NCBI GenBank assembly: GCA_014377425.1
Contig: JACMPQ010000062.1
Location: 1 to 64,000 of the forward strand
DNA from: Microbacteriaceae bacterium
GTDB taxonomy: Bacteria; Actinomycetota; Actinomycetes; Actinomycetales; Microbacteriaceae
Direction: 5' to 3'
DNA length: 64,000 nucleotides
Part shown: positions 28,756 through 37,527 of the stretch, piece after piece
Position numbering within the stretch: position 1 is the first letter of the stretch
Layout of the letters: each line of letters starts with the position of its first letter
Notes under the pieces: model-generated
Told to the model about the DNA's origin: nothing
Seen by the model: only the letters and a program-made list of their open reading frames with translations
Databases searched by the model: none
Translations under genes and position numbers: made by a program

Positions 28756-29891
28756 GCCACAAACGCTCCGAAGCGCAGCAACGGAATCTTGGTTTCCGCG
28801 TCGGTGAGCGAGCCGTGTTGGCCAATCATGTTGCGCCCACCTGATCCGGTCACTCGTTCGTCGTAGTAGGCAATATTTTTACGGGCTGCCACAAGAACGT
28901 CCCCAATGCGCGGCACGACCTCGGAGTCAACGGTGGCCCCGAACCATCCGGCGGCAATGGCCTCGCTACGAGCAAGGATCCAGGAGCGTTCGCTTTCGGC
29001 GGCCTGCCAGGCTTCGAGAACTGCCTGACGCACGGCTACCGAGGCATCCGGCTCAAAATGCAATTGCAAACAGCGCGGCTCTCCGGCGACGAATCGAATG
29101 CCGTCTACCAACCCCCCGGCCTCGCCGAACAGAATGTGCGAGCGGTGAGGAACGTCGATGATGCCGTGATCTGCGGTGAGCAGCAGTCCCTCACGCCGAC
29201 GCAACGAGGCTGAGAATTCCCGAACTGCCGTATCCACCGTTTCTAACTGCCGCGTCCACAGCGGCGACTCCCACCCCTCGGAGTGGGCAGCCATGTCAAG
29301 CTCTGGCACGTACATATAGACCAGCGCACGCGCTGTGGTGTCGAGAATCTCGCGGACCACCCGGAAGCGATCCGTGATGCTCGCAGCGCCCCGAAAGTCT
29401 GCACCGCGCAGAACCGCGTGGGTGAAGCCGGAGTGGCGATATTTCTCGGCGGCAACCACGAAGCTCGGGATGTCGACATCCGTGGCCTGCTCGAAAACGG
29501 TGCGTTGCCGCTGCCAGGTTGCCGGATCGAGTCGATCGTCCCAGCCTTTGAGCTGGTTCACAACGCGGTCGTTTGCGGCATCCAGCACCGAATAGCCCAC
29601 GAGACCGTGCTGCCCCGGTCTTGTGCCGGTGGTCAGTGTGGCGAGGGCAGCGGCGGTTGTGCTCGGAAACCCGGCGCCGATGGTGCTGCCGCGATTGAGC
29701 AATGACGCCAGCGTGCGGGCATGGCCTGCACGAGCGGCAAGTGCCTCCGTGCCCAAACCGTCCACCAGCAGTACTACGGCTTTGTCGACCGAGGTCAACC
29801 CGAGGCTGCTTTTTTGGCCGAGTAGAGAATTGAGACAACTTGGCATAACGTCGGCAAGGCTCAACCGGTGGGTTTTAGGGGCCGGTAGCAT
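28752..29891 (-). CDS. Alkaline-phosphatase-superfamily (nucleotide pyrophosphatase-like) protein
   Basis: The 379-residue protein is a type I phosphodiesterase/nucleotide pyrophosphatase fold. Metal and nucleophile motifs are visible: LLVDGLGTEAL, GFPSTTAAALATLTTG (nucleophile Thr/Ser region) and TADHGIIDVP. It has no signal peptide, so it is probably cytoplasmic. The substrate is unknown. The ATG at 29891 is fixed by a TAGGAT box 7 nt upstream. That box lies on the start of divergent parC, whose ATG is only 12 bp away. Confidence 0.88.
   Translation of the reverse strand: MLPAPKTHRLSLADVMPSCLNSLLGQKSSLGLTSVDKAVVLLVDGLGTEALAARAGHARTLASLLNRGSTIGAGFPSTTAAALATLTTGTRPGQHGLVGYSVLDAANDRVVNQLKGWDDRLDPATWQRQRTVFEQATDVDIPSFVVAAEKYRHSGFTHAVLRGADFRGAASITDRFRVVREILDTTARALVYMYVPELDMAAHSEGWESPLWTRQLETVDTAVREFSASLRRREGLLLTADHGIIDVPHRSHILFGEAGGLVDGIRFVAGEPRCLQLHFEPDASVAVRQAVLEAWQAAESERSWILARSEAIAAGWFGATVDSEVVPRIGDVLVAARKNIAYYDERVTGSGGRNMIGQHGSLTDAETKIPLLRFGAFVA
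29886..29891 (+). promoter_or_regulatory. Possible -10 box of parC
   Basis: TAGCAT ends 12 nt before the parC ATG, which would give a leader of about 5 nt. The box contains the start codon of the divergent phosphodiesterase gene. Confidence 0.4.
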
Positions 29892-29898
29892 GGTCGCA

Positions 29899-29904
29899 AT
29901 CCTA
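29899..29904 (-). promoter_or_regulatory. Leaderless -10 box of the phosphodiesterase gene
   Basis: TAGGAT on the minus strand, 7 nt, then the ATG at 29891. The box ends on the first base of the parC start codon. Confidence 0.6.
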
Positions 29905-32360
29905 TGACTACACCTGTGAGCAGTACCGCCGCCCTCGTCCCGGGCGAAAAAATCGAAGATGTAGATGTCTCTGTCGAGATGCAGGGTTCCTTTTTGGAAT
30001 ATGCCTACTCGGTTATTTACTCCCGTGCCCTGCCGGATGCACGCGACGGGTTGAAGCCGGTGCAGCGGCGAATCCTGTACCAAATGACCGAAATGGGGCT
30101 GCGCCCGGAGAAGGGCCACGTGAAATCGGCCCGGGTTACCGGCGAGGTGATGGGCAAGCTCCACCCGCACGGCGACTCATCGATCTACGACGCCATGGTG
30201 CGCCTGACGCAGTCGTTCATTATGCGCGTGCCGCTCATCGATGGCCACGGCAATTTTGGTTCGCTGGATGACGGCCCGGCCGCAGCTCGCTACACCGAGG
30301 CACGCTTGGCTCCCGCCGCCATGGCGATGACCGCCGACCTGGGCGAAGACGTCGTGAACTTCGTACCCAACTACGACAACCAGCTCACTCAGCCCGAAGT
30401 GCTGCCCTCCTCGTTCCCGAACCTGCTCGTGAACGGTGCCAGCGGCATTGCCGTGGGGATGGCCACGAACATGGCCCCGCACAACCTCATCGAGGTCATC
30501 GGCGCGGCACGGCACCTGTTGGAGAACCCGAACGCCTCGCTCGACGAGCTGATGTCGTATGTGCCCGGGCCGGATTTACCGACCGGGGGCACGATTATCG
30601 GACTCGCCGGCATCCGGGATGCCTACGAAACCGGACGAGGGAGCTTCAAGACCCGCGCCCGCGTGTCGATTGAAAGCGTGACCGCCCGCAAAATGGGGCT
30701 CGTGGTCACCGAACTGCCCTACATGGTCGGCGCCGAAAAAGTGATCGAGAAGATCAAGGACGGCGTGGGTTCGAAAAAGCTCAGCGGCATTTCGGATGTC
30801 ACCGACCTCACCGATCGCATTCACGGGTTGCGGCTCGTGATCGGCATCAAAACCGGCTTTAGCCCGGAAGCGGTGCTCGAACAGCTCTACCGCTACACGC
30901 CGCTGGAAGACCAGTTCAACATCAACGCCGTGGCGTTGGTCGAGGGCGGTCCGAAAACTCTAGGCCTGCGCGAGCTCTTGAGCGTCTACCTCGACCACCG
31001 CATCTCGGTTGTCACCCGCCGTAGCCGCTACCGCCTCGCCCGCCGCGAGGAGCGACTGCACCTCGTGGCCGGGCTCCTCATCGCCATTCTCGACATCGAC
31101 GAGGTCATTCAGGTGATACGCGCCAGCGACGACAGCGATCAGGCCCGCACCAAACTCATGGAGGTCTTCGACCTAAGCCAGCTCCAGTCGGAATACATTC
31201 TCGAGCTGCGGCTGCGCCGGCTGACCAAGTTCTCTCGGGTGGAGCTTGAGGCCGAACGCGACCAGCTCCTGGCCGAGATTGCCGAGCTTCGCACACTGCT
31301 CACCGGCCCCGACGGCATCCGCACGCTGGTTTCGACTGAGCTCGGTGAGGTCGCCGAGCATTTTGGCACCCCGCGCCGCACCCTTCTTACCGAGGCGGCC
31401 CCGAGCATCGCCACCGGCTCCAGCCGTAGCAAGAACCCCATTCTTGAAATTGCAGATGCCCCGTGCCGGATTCTGTTATCGACCACCGGCCGGGTGCTGC
31501 GCGTCGACCTTGCGGAGGGGGCATCGGAGCTGGAGGCTCGCACCGCGCGACGCAGCAAGCACGACGCCATCCGCTCGGAACTTTTCACCACGAGTCGCAC
31601 TGAGATTGGTGCGGTGACCAACCTCGGCCGCCTTATCCGATTCTCGCCGATTGATCTGCCGGTGGCGCCGGAGAATTCCGTGCAACTCGGAGCCGGTCGC
31701 CGCATCGAGGAATACCTCGCCCTCAGCGACCGCAAAGAACGCGTGCTCGGAATTGTCTCGCTGGGGGAAGACCGGCCGATCGCGATCGGTACCCGGCAGG
31801 GGGTAGTGAAACGCGTTGCCCCGACCGGCTACCCCAACCGCAGCGAGTTCGAGATCATCGCGCTGAAGCCGGGGGACGAAGTGGTTGGCGTGGCGCAGGG
31901 CTCCGAAACTGACGAGCTTGTCTTTGTGAGTGCTCAGGCCCAACTGCTGCATTTTTCCGCATCCTTGGTGCGCCCGCAGGGGTACGCCGCGGGCGGTGTA
32001 GCCGGAATGAACCTCGGAAACAGCGATTCAATTGTGTTCTTCTCAGCGGTCGACCCGGCTGTCTCGGTTGTCGCAACCATTTCGGTGAGTTCGATCATGC
32101 TGCCCGGCACCGACCCCGGGCGTGCCAAAGTGTCTCACTTCGCAGAATTTCCCGCCAAGGGCCGAGCGACCGGCGGGGTGCGGGCGCATGCCTTCCTGAA
32201 GGGCGAGGACACCATCGCCGTCGCCTGGGTCGGGGCCACTCCCGCCCTCGCCGTCGCCACTGACGGTGCGCTTCGAACGCTGCCGGATGTCGGCGCCAAG
32301 CGTGACGCCTCGGGAACCCAGCTCGACGGGCTTATCGGCTCCATCGGGCAGTCGCTCTAG
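29904..32360 (+). CDS. parC: DNA topoisomerase IV subunit A
   Basis: The 818-residue type II topoisomerase A subunit cleaves and rejoins DNA. The catalytic Tyr is in AAARYTEARLAP at residue 130, with the upstream quinolone-determining HPHGDSSIYDAMVR. The C-terminal beta-pinwheel repeats lack an obvious canonical GyrA box (QRRGGKG), favouring ParC or a second GyrA-type protein. The partner parE lies 0.6 kb downstream on the other strand rather than in tandem. No second gyrA is in the window for comparison. Confidence 0.88.
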   Translation: MTTPVSSTAALVPGEKIEDVDVSVEMQGSFLEYAYSVIYSRALPDARDGLKPVQRRILYQMTEMGLRPEKGHVKSARVTGEVMGKLHPHGDSSIYDAMVRLTQSFIMRVPLIDGHGNFGSLDDGPAAARYTEARLAPAAMAMTADLGEDVVNFVPNYDNQLTQPEVLPSSFPNLLVNGASGIAVGMATNMAPHNLIEVIGAARHLLENPNASLDELMSYVPGPDLPTGGTIIGLAGIRDAYETGRGSFKTRARVSIESVTARKMGLVVTELPYMVGAEKVIEKIKDGVGSKKLSGISDVTDLTDRIHGLRLVIGIKTGFSPEAVLEQLYRYTPLEDQFNINAVALVEGGPKTLGLRELLSVYLDHRISVVTRRSRYRLARREERLHLVAGLLIAILDIDEVIQVIRASDDSDQARTKLMEVFDLSQLQSEYILELRLRRLTKFSRVELEAERDQLLAEIAELRTLLTGPDGIRTLVSTELGEVAEHFGTPRRTLLTEAAPSIATGSSRSKNPILEIADAPCRILLSTTGRVLRVDLAEGASELEARTARRSKHDAIRSELFTTSRTEIGAVTNLGRLIRFSPIDLPVAPENSVQLGAGRRIEEYLALSDRKERVLGIVSLGEDRPIAIGTRQGVVKRVAPTGYPNRSEFEIIALKPGDEVVGVAQGSETDELVFVSAQAQLLHFSASLVRPQGYAAGGVAGMNLGNSDSIVFFSAVDPAVSVVATISVSSIMLPGTDPGRAKVSHFAEFPAKGRATGGVRAHAFLKGEDTIAVAWVGATPALAVATDGALRTLPDVGAKRDASGTQLDGLIGSIGQSL

Positions 32361-32415
32361 TTCGCGCACGGTAGCGGACCTGACGGACTCCTCCCGCTCT
32401 GCTTTAGCTGCCGCC

Positions 32416-33009
32416 CTAGAGTCCGAGCAGGGCCGGCAGACTGGAAAGGGAGCCTCCCTGATTGAGGTGTGGCTCAACAAAGACCCGCTCGTCACCCGCG
32501 GCAGGAAACCACCAGCGTGAGGCAATGACACTGTCGTGAACCAGCGGCGACGTGGCATCCGCGTCCGGGGAATTGATCCACTGGCTGGTGACCGCAGTGG
32601 GCACGGCATAGCCAATCGACGAGAGGTGTAGGCGCAGTGCCTCGGCGGTGCCGACGGCAAGAAACTCGGCGATTTCGATCTGCCGGGTGCGTCGTCTCTG
32701 CCGCAATTGGACGGGCCGGATGCCGACGAGCGCGAGCAGCACGCCCCAGCCGACGAGACCGACCGCGAGGTACCCGGCAACACCGGCACCGGTGAAACCA
32801 CCGGCCACCCCGGCGACAGCCGCGCCGATCAGAACCGCAGTGAAGGCCACAACACTGAGCACCAGCGCGAGGACTGCCCGCCGCCCGCTCGGTTGGGGTG
32901 TCCGCACGAGGTCAACCGCGTGGCGATAGTCGGTGATCTCGAACGCCGCAGGCGGTAACCTCGCTTCGTCGGTTGCAGGCTGTGATGCGTGCTCGATCGA
33001 ATCAGACAT
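32416..33009 (-). CDS. Hypothetical two-helix membrane protein after parE
   Basis: No family recognised. The 197-residue product has a charged N-terminus, two hydrophobic helices (about 44-66 and 74-97), then a basic segment (RQRRRTRQ) and a soluble C-terminal domain with several Trp. The ATG at 33009 overlaps the parE stop (ATGTCTGA), so I chose it over a longer frame. It is translationally coupled to parE, but no functional link is known. Confidence 0.75.
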   Translation of the reverse strand: MSDSIEHASQPATDEARLPPAAFEITDYRHAVDLVRTPQPSGRRAVLALVLSVVAFTAVLIGAAVAGVAGGFTGAGVAGYLAVGLVGWGVLLALVGIRPVQLRQRRRTRQIEIAEFLAVGTAEALRLHLSSIGYAVPTAVTSQWINSPDADATSPLVHDSVIASRWWFPAAGDERVFVEPHLNQGGSLSSLPALLGL

Positions 33010-35098
33010 CGATGCGATCCCGGTTGAGGCCGGCGCCCTCGATAATGAATTCCTTGCGTGGTGCCACATCGTTTCCCATCAGTAGTTCGAAGACACTCGT
33101 GGCCATCTCGGCATCGACGATGTTCACTCGGCGCAGAGTGCGGTGGCTGCGGTCCATCGTGGTGGATGCAAGCTGGTCGGCATCCATTTCCCCCAGCCCC
33201 TTGTAGCGCTGAATCGGATCCTGGTAGCGCTTGTTCGTGCGTTTGAGTCCGGCAAGCACCCCGGTGAGTTCGGCCTCGGAGTAGGTGTAAATCGTCTCGT
33301 TCGGTTTCGTACCCGGATTCATGACGATCACCCGATGCAACGGGGGAACTGCGGCATAAATGCGGCCGTCCCGGATCATGTCGGGCATGTAACGAAAGAA
33401 CAGGGTGAGCAGCAGGGTGCGAATGTGCGCGCCGTCAACATCCGCATCGCTCATGATGATGATTTTGCCGTAGCGGGCAACGCTCAGATCGAAGCTGCGA
33501 CCGGAGCCTGCGCCGATCACCTGGATGATCGAGGCGCACTCGGTGTTCGAGAGCATGTCGGAAACCGACGCCTTCTGCACGTTCAGAATCTTGCCGCGAA
33601 TCGGCAAAAGCGCCTGATATTCGCTGTCCCGCGCGAGCTTTGCGGTGCCCAGCGCCGAGTCACCCTCCACAATGAACAACTCACTGTTGGCCACGTCGCT
33701 GGAGCGACAGTCCACTAATTTGGCCGGCAGCGTGGAGCTTTCCAGCGCGTTCTTACGGCGTTGGGTCTCCTTGTGGGCGCGCGCCGAAATACGCGACTTC
33801 ATCTCGGCCACGATCTTGTCGAGCACGAGGGATGTCTGCGCCTTGTCGTCGCGCTTGGTGGAGGTGAATCGCTCGGCCAGGGTCTTGGCCACCACCGAGG
33901 CCACGATGGCGCGAACGGCCGGGGTGCCCAGCACCTCTTTGGTCTGACCCTCAAATTGCGGCTCCGGGAGGCGCACGGTGAGAACCGCCGTGAGCCCAGC
34001 CAGAATGTCATCCTTCTCAAGCTTCTCGGTGCTGTTTGCACCGCTTCCGACCTTGAGTCGACGAGCATTCAGTTCTACCTGAGCACGCAAGAATTTCATC
34101 AAACCGGCCTCGAAACCGGCCTGATGGGTGCCGCCCTTCGGAGTCGAAATAATATTCACGAAGCTCTTGAATACCGTGTCATAGCCGGTGCCCCAGCGCA
34201 GTGCGATGTCAACCTCCACTTCGCGTTTCAGCTCGGTGGCCACCATGGCTCCGGTCTCCTGCAGCACGGGCACCGTTTCGGCAAAGCTTCCGTGACCGTG
34301 CAGGCGCCAAGTGTCGGTGAGCGGAGTGTCTGCGGCGAGATGTTCAACAAACTCGGAGATGCCGCCGTCGAACTTGAACAGCTCATGGGTGTGCTCGACC
34401 TGACGATCGTCCCGAATGTCGATCCCGAGGCCGGGCACCAGAAATGCGGTCTGACGGGCCCGCGCCAGCAGTTCGTCGGTCTGAAAGGTCGACCCCTTGG
34501 TGAAAATTTGCCGGTCCGCCCAGTAGCGCACCCGGGTGCCGGTGACCCCGCGCGCAACTTTGCCGATCACGCGCAACTCGCTGCCCGAGATGAAGGGCGA
34601 GAATGGCGAATCCGGAGTCTTCGTGTTGTCGGTATCGGCAAAAACGCCTGGCTCCCCCCGATGAAAAGACATGGCCCAGGTTTTGCCGTCGCGGTCAACC
34701 TCAACGTCGAGTCGTTCCGAGAGGGCGTTCACCACGGATGCCCCCACCCCGTGCAATCCGCCGGACGCCGCATACGATCCGCTACCAAATTTGCCACCGG
34801 CATGCAGTTTGGTGAAGACGACTTCGACTCCACTCAGACCGGTTTTTGGTTCGATATCAACCGGGATTCCCCGAGCCGCGTCGCGCACCTCGACGCTTTC
34901 GTCGGCGTGCAAAATCACCGAGATTGCCGTGCCGTGGCCACCGAGCGCCTCGTCTACTGAGTTGTCGATGATTTCCCACAAGCAGTGCATGAGCCCACGA
35001 GAGTCCGTAGACCCGACGTACATTCCGGGGCGCTTGCGAACGGCCTCGAGACCCTCCAGTACCGAGAGATGTCGAGCGGAATAGTCAGAATTTGCCAC
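33002..35098 (-). CDS. parE: DNA topoisomerase IV subunit B
   Basis: This 698-residue GHKL ATPase subunit works with ParC. The ATP-binding Asn and Asp regions are IIDNSVDEALGGHG and GGLHGVGASVVNALS, and the TOPRIM domain holds EGDSAL near residue 460 and DADVDGAHIRTLLL near 540. The GTG start is preceded by GAGGGAG at 6 nt. It is the first gene of a two-gene unit with the downstream membrane protein. Confidence 0.92.
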   Translation of the reverse strand: MANSDYSARHLSVLEGLEAVRKRPGMYVGSTDSRGLMHCLWEIIDNSVDEALGGHGTAISVILHADESVEVRDAARGIPVDIEPKTGLSGVEVVFTKLHAGGKFGSGSYAASGGLHGVGASVVNALSERLDVEVDRDGKTWAMSFHRGEPGVFADTDNTKTPDSPFSPFISGSELRVIGKVARGVTGTRVRYWADRQIFTKGSTFQTDELLARARQTAFLVPGLGIDIRDDRQVEHTHELFKFDGGISEFVEHLAADTPLTDTWRLHGHGSFAETVPVLQETGAMVATELKREVEVDIALRWGTGYDTVFKSFVNIISTPKGGTHQAGFEAGLMKFLRAQVELNARRLKVGSGANSTEKLEKDDILAGLTAVLTVRLPEPQFEGQTKEVLGTPAVRAIVASVVAKTLAERFTSTKRDDKAQTSLVLDKIVAEMKSRISARAHKETQRRKNALESSTLPAKLVDCRSSDVANSELFIVEGDSALGTAKLARDSEYQALLPIRGKILNVQKASVSDMLSNTECASIIQVIGAGSGRSFDLSVARYGKIIIMSDADVDGAHIRTLLLTLFFRYMPDMIRDGRIYAAVPPLHRVIVMNPGTKPNETIYTYSEAELTGVLAGLKRTNKRYQDPIQRYKGLGEMDADQLASTTMDRSHRTLRRVNIVDAEMATSVFELLMGNDVAPRKEFIIEGAGLNRDRIDV

Positions 35099-35335
35099 GG
35101 GTGCTCCCTCACGTGCAATCGTTCGGGTCGTATGCGCGCGGCGGTGGCTGCGTGGCGTTTCAACGGTTGTCCCTGCACCAGCCTATTCGGGCGCGCCATG
35201 GGTCCCGGTCACCGCTCTCGGCCAGCCGTAGCTACGCGGTCAGCGAAATACCTGCCTTTTCGCCCCTGCCATGCTGGTTGACATGCTTAAATAAATAAAG
35301 ACGCCTTTCGTCGTATCGAGTTTGGGAGGACCCGA

Positions 35336-35566
35336 ATGTCTCAGATTGCCCCGCGTTCCACCGTCGAACTCGAACCCACAAACCAGCTCACCGGGATGGA
35401 CCGCTGCGACAGCTGCGGTGCACAGGCGTACATTCGGGTCACCATGGCCTCCGGAGAGCTGTTGTTTTGCGCTCACCATGGCAACAAGTTCAAGGAAAAG
35501 CTTTCGTCTAGCGCCATCGCTTGGCACGACGAGTCCGCGCGTCTGATTGATAAAGATCGCGCCTAA
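35336..35566 (+). CDS. DUF7455 small Cys-rich protein
   Basis: The 76-residue protein carries a CDSCGAQAYIRV knuckle and a downstream FCAHH, a compact zinc-binding pattern found in the actinobacterial DUF7455 family. The function is unknown. GGGAGGA precedes the ATG by 6 nt. A TTGACA element stands upstream at 35278-35283 in an AT-rich stretch, and a strong terminator follows, so it is a monocistronic, probably well-expressed gene. Confidence 0.88.
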   Translation: MSQIAPRSTVELEPTNQLTGMDRCDSCGAQAYIRVTMASGELLFCAHHGNKFKEKLSSSAIAWHDESARLIDKDRA

Positions 35567-35580
35567 CCCGTAGCTTTTAT

Positions 35581-35613
35581 AAACGCCCGGCCGCATTACG
35601 TCCGGGCGTTTTT
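35581..35613 (+). terminator. Terminator of the DUF7455 gene
   Basis: A hairpin AACGCCCGG...CCGGGCGTT is followed by four further T. It lies 15 nt past the stop and also faces the convergent alr-like gene. Confidence 0.9.
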
Positions 35614-35642
35614 AGCACCCGATCACTGTTTATGGACGGCGT

Positions 35643-36746
35643 TTACTGCGTTGAGAGCTCGTCGAGATACCGCCGTGAAACCCGAACGTTGAGGTGGGCG
35701 ACAAGTTCCTCACCGATCGTTTTAAGCGCATCGGCCCAGCTCTGGAGGGTATTTCCGCCCCCTCGGCCTGCCCCGAATAGCTCGGCCGAATCCCCCACGG
35801 CAACGCGCACCGCGGTGATATCAATCAGGCTATACCCGGCAAACACCGAAACGAGGACGCACTGCACGCCCGCGACCAGAACCGTGCACCGCCCCCCGGC
35901 GGCGCTGGGCAACCCGTCGGCGTAACCAACGGCGAGCCGTGCAAGGCTTTTTCCGTTAGCGGTTGTCAGCGCAGTTACTTCGGCGGTCAGGCTGAGTACG
36001 GGTTCTAACCCCAGGCTCATCGGCCCAATCCCCGAACCCGGAGCGATTCCGTAGGTGAACGCCCCAACGCGCACCACATCGAACCGGGCATCCGGGCGAG
36101 AAAACCCCGCCGCACTCGCCGCGAGGTGCCGGAGCGAAAATCGTGCGCCAAGAGTTTGGGCCAACGCCAGCGCACGGTCGAAACGCTCGATTGCCAGTGT
36201 GTCTTCGGCGTCGGATGCCTCGGCAATGTGTGTCCAGGCCGCAAACACTTCGACTAGGCCCGTCGCTTGCAACTCCAGAGCGCGCTCGACAAACACGGGC
36301 CATTCGTCAATGCTTGCACCGTTGCGATGAAGACCGGTATCGATCTTGAGGTGCAGTCGGGCCGGGCGCCCCGCCCCGACAGCTGCGGTAGCGATGCGTT
36401 CCAATTGGTGCAGGTGGGAGATCCCCAAGTCAATATCCGCGTCGATGAGGCGCCGATAATCCTCCTGCGGGCCGAACAGCCATGCAAACATCCGAACGTC
36501 TGAGCCGATGCCGTCCTCACGCAGCGCCAACCCGGACTCGGCATCCAAAACTCCGATGAACCGGATACCGGCACCCACCGCCGCCCGGGCAACCGGAAGC
36601 AGCCCGTGACCGTAGGCGTTCGCCTTCACCATCACCATGAGTTCGGCGGGCGCAATGCGGTCGCGAATCAGAGCAAGGTTGCGTCTGTAGGCGTCGAGAT
36701 CGACCGTGGCGAGCACAGTGGCACGCACAGGCGCGGGTGAAGTCAT
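35643..36746 (-). CDS. Alanine racemase-like protein 1 (PLP-lysine subunit)
   Basis: The 367-residue fold-type III PLP protein has a complete N-terminal alanine racemase barrel. The PLP Lys41 is in MVKANAYGHG; Arg141 (TGLHRNG), His173 (WTHI), Ser211 (AASAAG) and Arg226 (VVRVG) match canonical cofactor contacts. The C-terminal domain is eroded: the stretch that normally holds the catalytic tyrosine (VSYG) is deleted before VGYADG, and the RISMD-type strand reads LVSVFAGYS, so the Met and Asp are gone. The ATG overlaps the stop of the second racemase-like gene (ATGA). Alone it should be defective; it is probably one half of a heterodimer with its neighbour. Confidence 0.88.
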   Translation of the reverse strand: MTSPAPVRATVLATVDLDAYRRNLALIRDRIAPAELMVMVKANAYGHGLLPVARAAVGAGIRFIGVLDAESGLALREDGIGSDVRMFAWLFGPQEDYRRLIDADIDLGISHLHQLERIATAAVGAGRPARLHLKIDTGLHRNGASIDEWPVFVERALELQATGLVEVFAAWTHIAEASDAEDTLAIERFDRALALAQTLGARFSLRHLAASAAGFSRPDARFDVVRVGAFTYGIAPGSGIGPMSLGLEPVLSLTAEVTALTTANGKSLARLAVGYADGLPSAAGGRCTVLVAGVQCVLVSVFAGYSLIDITAVRVAVGDSAELFGAGRGGGNTLQSWADALKTIGEELVAHLNVRVSRRYLDELSTQ

Positions 36747-37513
36747 CGAACCCACCGCCGAGTAACCCGCGAGCCGATGCCGGTGGTCACCTCGAGGGCC
36801 GAAACTCCCAGTGCCGCACCCCAACGATCGGCAGAGATCTCAGGCAGCTCGCGGTCGCCGAAGAGGATCGCCTCATCCCCCACCGTCACCCGGGTGTCTC
36901 CCAGCTCGAGCACAATCACATCCATTGCCACCCGTCCAACGATCGGCCGGAGCGCTCCGGCGAGCCACACCTCACCGACATTACTGGCGGCACGCAAAAC
37001 GCCGTCGGCGTAGCCGAGCGGAACCAACGCCAATCGACTCGTCCGAGTGGCACGCCAGGTGTAGCCGTAGGAGACCGCCTCCCCTGCCGCGATTGTTTTG
37101 GTCGACATCACCGGCGCGCTGACTCGCATTGCGGGTGTCAGCCCGAGTCGCCGGGCGAGCGGGCCCACTCCAAAAGTTGCCGCTGCGGCATCCGAACCAA
37201 TCTCTTCGGTAACGGTGAGATCGAGCGAAATCCCGGCAGCACGTAGTGCCGCGGCCTCACGCTCGTCTCGCACCGTAAAGCCGCGGGCACCGGCACCGGC
37301 ACCGGCACCGGCACCGGCAGCAACCGCCGCTTCCGCCACGGCCACCGCTCCGTGACCGTAGGCGTCGGCGGCAAGATCTACCTCAAAATCGTCGTACTGG
37401 CGCCGTAATAGCTGAAAATTGGCGGCAATCGCAGCAAGGTCGATGCGAGCAGTTCGGAGCGCCGAAGAGCGTTCTGATGCGGTCGTCGCGGGAATTTTCA
37501 CCGTGCTGGTCAC
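36743..37513 (-). CDS. Alanine racemase-like protein 2 (C-terminal catalytic subunit)
   Basis: At 256 residues it is far shorter than the usual 360-390. The N-terminal motif is LAADAYGHG, with Ala48 in place of the PLP lysine, and about 120 residues of the barrel (with the Arg, His and Ser ligands) are missing. The C-terminal domain is well kept: catalytic Tyr149 in AVSYGYTW, LGYADG, and GRVAMD (Met197, Asp198). A (gcaccg)5 microsatellite encodes a Gly-Ala run at residues 67-76. It lies 14 nt after gatD and overlaps the next gene. I infer that it donates its tyrosine to the active site of protein 1. Confidence 0.85.
   Translation of the reverse strand: MTSTVKIPATTASERSSALRTARIDLAAIAANFQLLRRQYDDFEVDLAADAYGHGAVAVAEAAVAAGAGAGAGAGARGFTVRDEREAAALRAAGISLDLTVTEEIGSDAAAATFGVGPLARRLGLTPAMRVSAPVMSTKTIAAGEAVSYGYTWRATRTSRLALVPLGYADGVLRAASNVGEVWLAGALRPIVGRVAMDVIVLELGDTRVTVGDEAILFGDRELPEISADRWGAALGVSALEVTTGIGSRVTRRWVR
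37287..37316. repeat. Hexanucleotide microsatellite (gcaccg)5 in alr-like gene 2
   Basis: Five perfect 6-bp units encode an (Ala-Gly) run directly after the degenerate PLP motif, where a normal racemase has a short helix-loop. Confidence 0.9.
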
Positions 37514-37527
37514 CGTAGGGGGTCGCG

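Noticed and set aside
32384-32424. Inverted repeat CGGACTC...GAGTCCG between parC and the convergent gene, as a terminator
   Set aside because: The loop is nearly 30 nt and no T run follows on either strand.
33761-34960. Plus-strand 399-codon open frame inside parE
   Set aside because: Antisense shadow of parE codon use; no recognisable motif.
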